Made by a program: the position numbers and the translations under genes. A stretch of DNA of 64,000 nucleotides from Lysobacterales bacterium (GTDB lineage Bacteria > Pseudomonadota > Gammaproteobacteria > Xanthomonadales > Rhodanobacteraceae), in the NCBI GenBank assembly GCA_017305135.1, contig JAFKNA010000014.1:1-64000 (forward strand), written 5' to 3'. The notes under the pieces are model-generated. The model had not been told where the DNA came from, made no database searches, and saw nothing but the letters and a program-made list of their open reading frames with translations. Shown here piece by piece: positions 58,520 through 64,000 of this stretch. How positions within the stretch are numbered: position 1 is the stretch's first letter; every line of letters begins with the position of its first letter.

Positions 58520-59292
58520 GCCGCCACCGCGAGGCTGGCGGCCAGCGCACTCCCGACGCTGCGCGCGGCGGCGGCGGGAACATGGCCCATTTCGAGCTTG
58601 CCCTCCCACGCGGTGAGGGCCGAGGTGAGCTCGATGCGCTGCCGCGGCGCGGGCAGGCGTGCCTGCGCTACCCGGTCCAGCAGCACCAGTGGCGGCCAGC
58701 GGCTACTGTCGCGGTCCAGCCGCGCCACCGCGAGGCCGGAGATGAGTTCGGCGCCACAGGGATAGCCGACCAGGCTCTCGTGCGGCAGCGGCGGGTGCGG
58801 GCGCCTTCCTTCCGGGTAGCGATGGCGCGAAGCCTGCTCCTCGGCGTCGATCCGGTGCAGGTCGGCCAGGTAGGCCGCGCCATCGACCAGCGGCCGCCAC
58901 AGCCACAGCGCCGCCAGCCGCGCGCGGGCGGCGAGGGCGGAGGCGACGAAGGCGCCGGCGCGGACTCCCAGCACCGCCACCGGCGTGACGCCGATCCGCT
59001 CGCGCAGCGCGCCCAGCGCCGCCGTGGCGTCGATCGCCGCCTGTTCCAGCGAGAACTCCAGGCTGTGGCCGTCCGAATCGCCGGTCCCGTAGTAGTGGGG
59101 TCGCAGCACCGCGATCCCGTCCTGCGCCAGCACGTCGGCGACGAGCGCGAACAGCCGGTTGCTCAAGGGGAATTCCTGCAGGAACGGCGGCAGCACCAGC
59201 ACCCCGGCGCGGGGTTCCCGTGGCCGGTGGAAGACCCCGAACAGGGTGCCGCGGCCGTTGCCGAACTGGCAGGGTTCCGCGCGTGCGTTCAT
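58516..59292 (-). CDS. Alpha/beta-hydrolase 2 of exosortase-A-type locus (no Ser nucleophile)
   Basis: A 258-residue alpha/beta-hydrolase-like protein, TIGR03101-like. It begins GTLFGVFHRPREPRAGVLVLPPFLQEFPLSNRLF, followed by PHYYGTGDSDGHSLEFSLEQA and the elbow VAVLGVRAGAFVASALA, where GxSxG is replaced by G-V-R-A-G. A classical esterase mechanism is therefore unlikely. It is sandwiched between the NRPS and hydrolase 1 with four-base overlaps on both sides, so the three products almost certainly act together. Confidence 0.8.
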   Translation of the reverse strand: MNARAEPCQFGNGRGTLFGVFHRPREPRAGVLVLPPFLQEFPLSNRLFALVADVLAQDGIAVLRPHYYGTGDSDGHSLEFSLEQAAIDATAALGALRERIGVTPVAVLGVRAGAFVASALAARARLAALWLWRPLVDGAAYLADLHRIDAEEQASRHRYPEGRRPHPPLPHESLVGYPCGAELISGLAVARLDRDSSRWPPLVLLDRVAQARLPAPRQRIELTSALTAWEGKLEMGHVPAAAARSVGSALAASLAVAA

Positions 59293-62200
59293 CGCCCGCT
59301 CCGCTGGCCGAACAGCTTGCGCAGGCGGCCGCCGAGGCCGGGCCGCGCCGGCTTCGCCACGGGGATGTCCGCCGGCAGGGCCGCCGCGAGTGCCCGCAGC
59401 GTGCTGCTGGCGATGCGCAGCAGGTTGAGGCGCACGCCGGTGCACCGCTCGACCTGCATCACCATTTCCATCGCCAGCAGCGAGTGGCCGCCGAGATCGA
59501 AGAAGTTGTCGACGGGCCGCACCTCGCCGCCGCCGAGGAGTTCCGCCCAGAGATCGACGAGGTAGCGCTCGCCGGCGCTCGCCGGCGCGTCCGGATCCAC
59601 GGCGGCCGGGGCCAGGCTTGAGTCGCTGGCAGGCGGAAGATCGGCCGCCGGTGCCGTCGGGTCGGCCGATGACGCGGTGGATCCTCGCCCGGTTCGCTCA
59701 AGCCCCGCGGCGAGCTGGGCGACCGACTGCGCCGGATCGGCGATCACGCCATCGATCAGCGCCAGAAAGTCCGCCACGAGCCGTTGCACCGTCGCCCGCT
59801 CCAGCGTGTCGGCGTTGTAGACCGCGCCGCCGACCATGCCGTCGGGGTGTTCGAGCAACCATACCGCCAGGTCCTCGGCGGCCCCGCGCTGGAAGATCGG
59901 GATCTGCGATTGCGCGAGGCCGCCCCAGTCGACGATGCGCTGGCGCGCGTCCTGATAGGAGAACTGCGCCTGGTAGAGGTCGATCGGGCCGGCCGCCGCG
60001 CGCAGCTCGGGTGCGCGCAGGAGGTCGTCGAGCTGCACTTCGGGGTGGGCGAAGCTTTCGAGCACCGTCTGCTTCACGCTGGCGACGAGTTCGAGAAAGC
60101 TCGCCGCCGGATCGACGTCGAGCGGCAGCGGCAGCAGGTTGGTGAACAGGCCCATCACCTTCTCGAGCTCGGGCGCGGTGCGCACGCGTGCCGGCGTGCC
60201 GATGACGAGCTGGTTGGTGCCGACGTAGCGGTAGAGCAGCACGTAACAGAGGGCGAGCAGGGTCATGAACTGGGTGGCGTCGGCACGCCGGCCGATCTCG
60301 CGCAGCGCCTGGGTGCGGTCCCGGGCGATGTGCAACCATTCGATGCCGCCGGCGCCGGGAGTGGCGTTGCCGGGCGCGCGCGGATGGTCGGTCGGAAGCG
60401 GCCGCGGCGCGCCTCGGGTGGCCAGGCGTTCGCGCCAGGCGTCGAGCTGCGCGTCGAGCTGCGCTTCGTACCCGGGCCCTTCCAGCCACTCGGCCTGCCA
60501 GGCGCTGAAGTCGCCGTAGCTCACCGCCAGCGGCGGCAGAGGCGAGGGGTGCCCGGCGCTGAAGGCGGCATAGAGGGCGGAGAACTCCTCGTAGAAGAGG
60601 TCGAACGACCAGCCGTCCCAGATGGCGTGGTGGGCCATGAAGAACAGCACGTGCTCGTCGGGCGCGAGGCGGAACATCCGCGCGCGAAAGAGTGGCGCCA
60701 CGGAGAGGTCGAAGGGCTGGTTGACCAGCGCGTCCAGGCGTCGCAACAGTTCGGACTCGCGCGCCTCCGGCGCCAGCCCCGAAAGGTCCTCGGCCGGGAA
60801 CAGTTGCAGGGGGATGGCGTCGTGGATCACCTGCACCGGCTCGCCATCCTCATGGCCGATGGAGGTGCGGAGCACCGCCTGGCGCTGCACCAGCGCCGCG
60901 AAGGCGCGCGCGAACGCGGCCTCGTCGAGCACGCCGCGCAGCCGGTGCGCGGACGGCGTGTTGTAGACCACGCTGCCGGGATGGAGCTGCTCGAACAGCC
61001 ACAGGCGGGTCTGCTGCAGCGACAAGGGGGCGCTCCGCCGGTCGGCGCGGTGTTCGATGCGCGGCGTGGCGGCGACGCCCTCCTGGCTGGCGATGGCTTC
61101 GGCCAGCGCGGCCACGGTGGGGGCGTCGAACAGCGTGCGCAGCGACAGCGCCACGCCGAACTCGCGGGCGAGGCGGGCGGTGAGCTGGGCGGCGAGCAGG
61201 GAATGGCCGCCGAGCGCGAAGAAATCCTCGTCGATGCCGAGCCCCGGCAGCGCCAGCGTCTCTTCCATGGCGCGCGCGATGCGCCGCTCCAGCGCGGTGC
61301 GCGGTGCGGTGCGCGCCGGCGCATCGGCCGGCGCGAGCGGCGCGGGCAGGGCCTTGCGGTCGATCTTGCCGTTCGGCAGCAGGGGAATCGCGTCGAGCGT
61401 CACGAAATGCTGCGGCAGCATGTAGTCGGGGAGGCTCTGGCGCAGGTGCGCGCGCAGTGCCGCCACGTCCACGCTCGCGCCCGGACGGAGCGCGAGGTAG
61501 GCGACCAGGCGCTGGTCGCCGGGTCGGTCCTCGCGCACCAGCGCGACGGCGCGCGCCACTGCCGGATGGCTGATCAGGTTGGCCTCGATCTCGCCGAGCT
61601 CGATGCGGAACCCGCGCAGCTTCACCTGGAAGTCGAGCCGCCCCTGGTGCTCGAGCAGGCCGTCGTTGTTCCAGCGGCCGCGATCGCCGGTGCGGTAGAG
61701 GCGCGCGCCGGGCACGGCGGAGAAGGCATCGGGGATGAAGCGCTCGGCGGTGAGTTCCGGCCGGCCCAGGTAGCCCAGCGTCACGCCCTGGCCACCGATG
61801 GCGATCTCGCCCGGTACGCCGATCGGGCAGGGCTGGCCGCGCGCGTCGAGGATCCACACGCTGGTGTTGTCGAGGGGTCGGCCGATGGAGATCCCGCGCT
61901 CGGGGGCGACCACCCGCCAGCAGGTCGACCAGACGGTGGTTTCGGTCGGACCGTAGAGGTTCCAGACCTCGCCGCAGCGCTCCAGCTGGGCCTCGGCGAG
62001 ATCCGGCGGCAGCGCCTCGCCGCCGCACAGGGCGCGGAAACCCGGCGCGCCTTCCCAGCCGGCCTCCAGCATCAGCCGCCAGGTGGCGGGCGTGGCCTGC
62101 ATCAGGGTGATCGCCTCCGCCTCGACCAGGCGGCGCAGCGCCGCGCCATCGAGGCCATCGTCATGGCTTGCCAGCACCACCGTGCCGCCGGCGAGCAGCG

Positions 62201-64000
62201 GCCCGAAGAGCTCCAGCACCGCGATGTCGAAGGAGAGCGTGGTGACCGCGAGCAGGCGGTCGTCCTCACGCAGGCCGGGCACGGCCAGCATCGAGGCGAG
62301 GAAATTCACCACCGCGCGCTGCGGCACCTGCACGCCCTTGGGCTTGCCGGTCGAGCCGGAGGTATAGATGACGTAGGCGACCGCCTCGTCGCCGGCCGGC
62401 GCCGGCATGGACGCGGCCGCATCCAGCGCGCCCGGTGCGTCGAGCAGCAGGGTGCGTTCGGCCGGCCATGCCAGCGCAGCGTTGGTGGCTGCTTCGGCGA
62501 GCAGCAGGGCGAGGCCGGCGTCTTCGGCCATGTAGGCCAGGCGCGCCGCCGGGAAGGCCGGATCGAGCGGCACGTAGCCGGCGCCCGCGGCGAGCACGCC
62601 GAGGGCGCTGGCAACGAGGTCGGGCCCGCGCTGGAGCGCGATGCCGACCAGGTCGCCGGCGCCGATGCCGCGGGCGGCGAGCGCGGTCGAGATCGCGCGC
62701 ACCCGTGCGGCCAGTTCCGCGTAGCTCAGCGCCGCGCCGCCGCAGCGGATGGCGGTGCGCGCCGGTATTTCGGCGGCGCGTGCCAGCACGAGCTGTTCGA
62801 GGCGTGCCCCGGCGGCGCGCGGCACCGGCGCCGGTTGCAGCGCATCGAGCGCGGCGCGCTCACGCGGCGACAGCAGCGCCAGCGCGCCGGTTTCCTGCGC
62901 GGGATCGGCGACCGCGGCGTCGAGCAGGGTGGCGTAGGCGTCGAGCCAGCGCGCGATGGTGGCGGCATCGAAGAGATCGGTGTTGTACTGGCATTCCAGG
63001 CGCAGCGCGCCCTGCACCTGCACCGCGTTGACGAACAGCTCGAAGTTCTCGAAGCGGCGCGGCACGCCGGCGAACTCGAAGCCGAGGCCGCCGAAGTCCA
63101 TCGAACCCGGATCCAGCGCCTGGTCGAGGTTGAACAGCACGTTCACCAGCGGCAGGCGCGCCGGATCGCGCGGCAGCGCCAAGTGTTTCAGCAGCGTGCC
63201 GAAGGTGAGCTGCTGGTGCTCGACGGCATCGAGCAGGTCGCCGCGGACCCGCGCCAGGAGGTTCGCGAAGGGCTCGGCGGGATCGACCCGCATGCGGATC
63301 GGCAGCATGTTGACGGCATGGCCGACCAGGGCCTGCTTCCCGGCAACCGCCTGGCCGGCGGTCGCGATGCCGACCACCAGGTCGTCCTGGCCCGTCAGGC
63401 GCGACAGCAGCAGGCCGAAGCCGGTGAGCAGCATCGCGTGCAGGCTGGCGCCCTGGCGCGCCGCGCCGCGGCGGAAGGAATCGATGCGATCGGCGCCGAG
63501 ATGGACGTCGATGCGCCGCGAGCCGAAGCTGCGCCGGCGCGGACGCGGCCGGTCGAGTGGCAGGTCGAGCGGCGGCGGCAGGTTCGCGAAGCGCTGCAGC
63601 CAGTAGGCCTCGTCCTCGCCTGCGGTGGGGCCGGCGCCGTGCTCGGCAGCGAGCGCGAAGGCGGCGAAGGAATCGGCTTCCGGCAGCGCTGGCGTGCGGC
63701 CCTCGCGCGCGGCGGCGTAGAGCTCGGCCAGCTCGCGCACGATGACGCCGAACGACCAGCCGTCGCAGACGATGTGGTGCGCGCCGAGGATCAGGAGATG
63801 GTCGTCGGCGGCCAGGTGCAGCAGCTCGGCGCCGAACAGCGGTCCGCGTTCGAGGTCGAACGGCCGCTCCACGGCACGCACCAGCGTGGCCTCCATCTCC
63901 GCCTTGCGCTCCGCGTCGCCGAGCGCGGCCAGGCTCCGGTGCCGCAGGCCGGGCGCGGCGGCGTTGGCGATCAGCAGGCTCTCGCCATCTCCGCTGAAGG
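59289..64000 (-). CDS. Non-ribosomal peptide synthetase, C-A-PCP-C-PCP, partial at right edge
   Basis: Over 1,560 residues, open to the window edge, so the N terminus is missing. In gene order: partial condensation domain with HHIVCDG (near 63770); adenylation domain with YTSGSTGKPKG (near 62360), NLYGPTETT, YRTGDRGRW and NGKIDRKAL; carrier domain LGGHSLL (near 61200); second condensation domain with HHAIWDG (near 60625); final carrier LGGHSLL (near 59490). The C terminus is basic and there is no thioesterase. The specificity residues read by eye as D-I-L-Q-L-G-L-V-W-K point to glycine. It is coupled to hydrolase 2 by a four-base overlap. Confidence 0.92.
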   Translation of the reverse strand, partial: FSGDGESLLIANAAAPGLRHRSLAALGDAERKAEMEATLVRAVERPFDLERGPLFGAELLHLAADDHLLILGAHHIVCDGWSFGVIVRELAELYAAAREGRTPALPEADSFAAFALAAEHGAGPTAGEDEAYWLQRFANLPPPLDLPLDRPRPRRRSFGSRRIDVHLGADRIDSFRRGAARQGASLHAMLLTGFGLLLSRLTGQDDLVVGIATAGQAVAGKQALVGHAVNMLPIRMRVDPAEPFANLLARVRGDLLDAVEHQQLTFGTLLKHLALPRDPARLPLVNVLFNLDQALDPGSMDFGGLGFEFAGVPRRFENFELFVNAVQVQGALRLECQYNTDLFDAATIARWLDAYATLLDAAVADPAQETGALALLSPRERAALDALQPAPVPRAAGARLEQLVLARAAEIPARTAIRCGGAALSYAELAARVRAISTALAARGIGAGDLVGIALQRGPDLVASALGVLAAGAGYVPLDPAFPAARLAYMAEDAGLALLLAEAATNAALAWPAERTLLLDAPGALDAAASMPAPAGDEAVAYVIYTSGSTGKPKGVQVPQRAVVNFLASMLAVPGLREDDRLLAVTTLSFDIAVLELFGPLLAGGTVVLASHDDGLDGAALRRLVEAEAITLMQATPATWRLMLEAGWEGAPGFRALCGGEALPPDLAEAQLERCGEVWNLYGPTETTVWSTCWRVVAPERGISIGRPLDNTSVWILDARGQPCPIGVPGEIAIGGQGVTLGYLGRPELTAERFIPDAFSAVPGARLYRTGDRGRWNNDGLLEHQGRLDFQVKLRGFRIELGEIEANLISHPAVARAVALVREDRPGDQRLVAYLALRPGASVDVAALRAHLRQSLPDYMLPQHFVTLDAIPLLPNGKIDRKALPAPLAPADAPARTAPRTALERRIARAMEETLALPGLGIDEDFFALGGHSLLAAQLTARLAREFGVALSLRTLFDAPTVAALAEAIASQEGVAATPRIEHRADRRSAPLSLQQTRLWLFEQLHPGSVVYNTPSAHRLRGVLDEAAFARAFAALVQRQAVLRTSIGHEDGEPVQVIHDAIPLQLFPAEDLSGLAPEARESELLRRLDALVNQPFDLSVAPLFRARMFRLAPDEHVLFFMAHHAIWDGWSFDLFYEEFSALYAAFSAGHPSPLPPLAVSYGDFSAWQAEWLEGPGYEAQLDAQLDAWRERLATRGAPRPLPTDHPRAPGNATPGAGGIEWLHIARDRTQALREIGRRADATQFMTLLALCYVLLYRYVGTNQLVIGTPARVRTAPELEKVMGLFTNLLPLPLDVDPAASFLELVASVKQTVLESFAHPEVQLDDLLRAPELRAAAGPIDLYQAQFSYQDARQRIVDWGGLAQSQIPIFQRGAAEDLAVWLLEHPDGMVGGAVYNADTLERATVQRLVADFLALIDGVIADPAQSVAQLAAGLERTGRGSTASSADPTAPAADLPPASDSSLAPAAVDPDAPASAGERYLVDLWAELLGGGEVRPVDNFFDLGGHSLLAMEMVMQVERCTGVRLNLLRIASSTLRALAAALPADIPVAKPARPGLGGRLRKLFGQRSGR

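Noticed and set aside
57701-59292. Stand-alone type II thioesterases for the NRPS
   Set aside because: Neither hydrolase has the GxSxG elbow of type II thioesterases, and both fit the exosortase-A-associated hydrolase types better; a release role is kept only as a hypothesis.

Overview
The window is GC-rich DNA from a Gram-negative bacterium, most likely a gammaproteobacterium of the order Lysobacterales (Xanthomonadales). The signs are LPS genes (lpxL, waaA), the Mla lipid transport set, a tolC/pcm neighbourhood beside waaA, an ECF sigma factor paired with a Ser/Thr kinase, a Cys-free type B L31, and the short dispersed repeats common in that order. No tRNA, rRNA, CRISPR array, transposase or phage gene was seen.

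Left third (1-31 kb) is mostly housekeeping. It opens with a low-GC remnant of a glycosyltransferase, then divergent lpxL and waaA. Next come tolC-pcm with a TetR regulator, a DUF1631-PilZ pair, and btuB behind a clear cobalamin riboswitch. That riboswitch shares its upstream region with a CopD-like gene that carries an FNR-type box. These are followed by hemW with a CPXCG protein, the kinase/ECF pair, rdgB-rph, and the yicC-gmk / rpoZ-spoT-ridA-recG group. The conserved gmk-rpoZ link is split by mlaFEDCB plus a convergent mlaA.

Middle (31-43 kb): citrate synthase, an oligosaccharide flippase, then a cluster of secreted-protein genes. Two paralogous parallel beta-helix proteins flank a membrane-bound winged-helix/TPR regulator and an LVIVD-repeat propeller protein. 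Two of the secreted proteins end in a similar short 'F-x-x-G-F' tail, and one gene starts directly after a strong intrinsic terminator, which suggests attenuation.

Right third (43-64 kb): a tightly packed ten-gene minus-strand exopolysaccharide operon (export lipoprotein, Wzz-like protein, kinase-like ATPase, outer-membrane barrel, four glycosyltransferases, polymerase/ligase, deacetylase). The types resemble exosortase-A-associated EPS loci. A CRP/Clp-like site lies just before its first gene. Three unrelated plus-strand genes (membrane protein, GNAT, TauE) separate it from a second minus-strand unit: an NRPS that runs off the right edge, two unusual alpha/beta-hydrolases, and a UDP-sugar 4-epimerase. 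Inference: the two units together make and modify one exported polysaccharide. No exosortase or priming glycosyltransferase is in the window.
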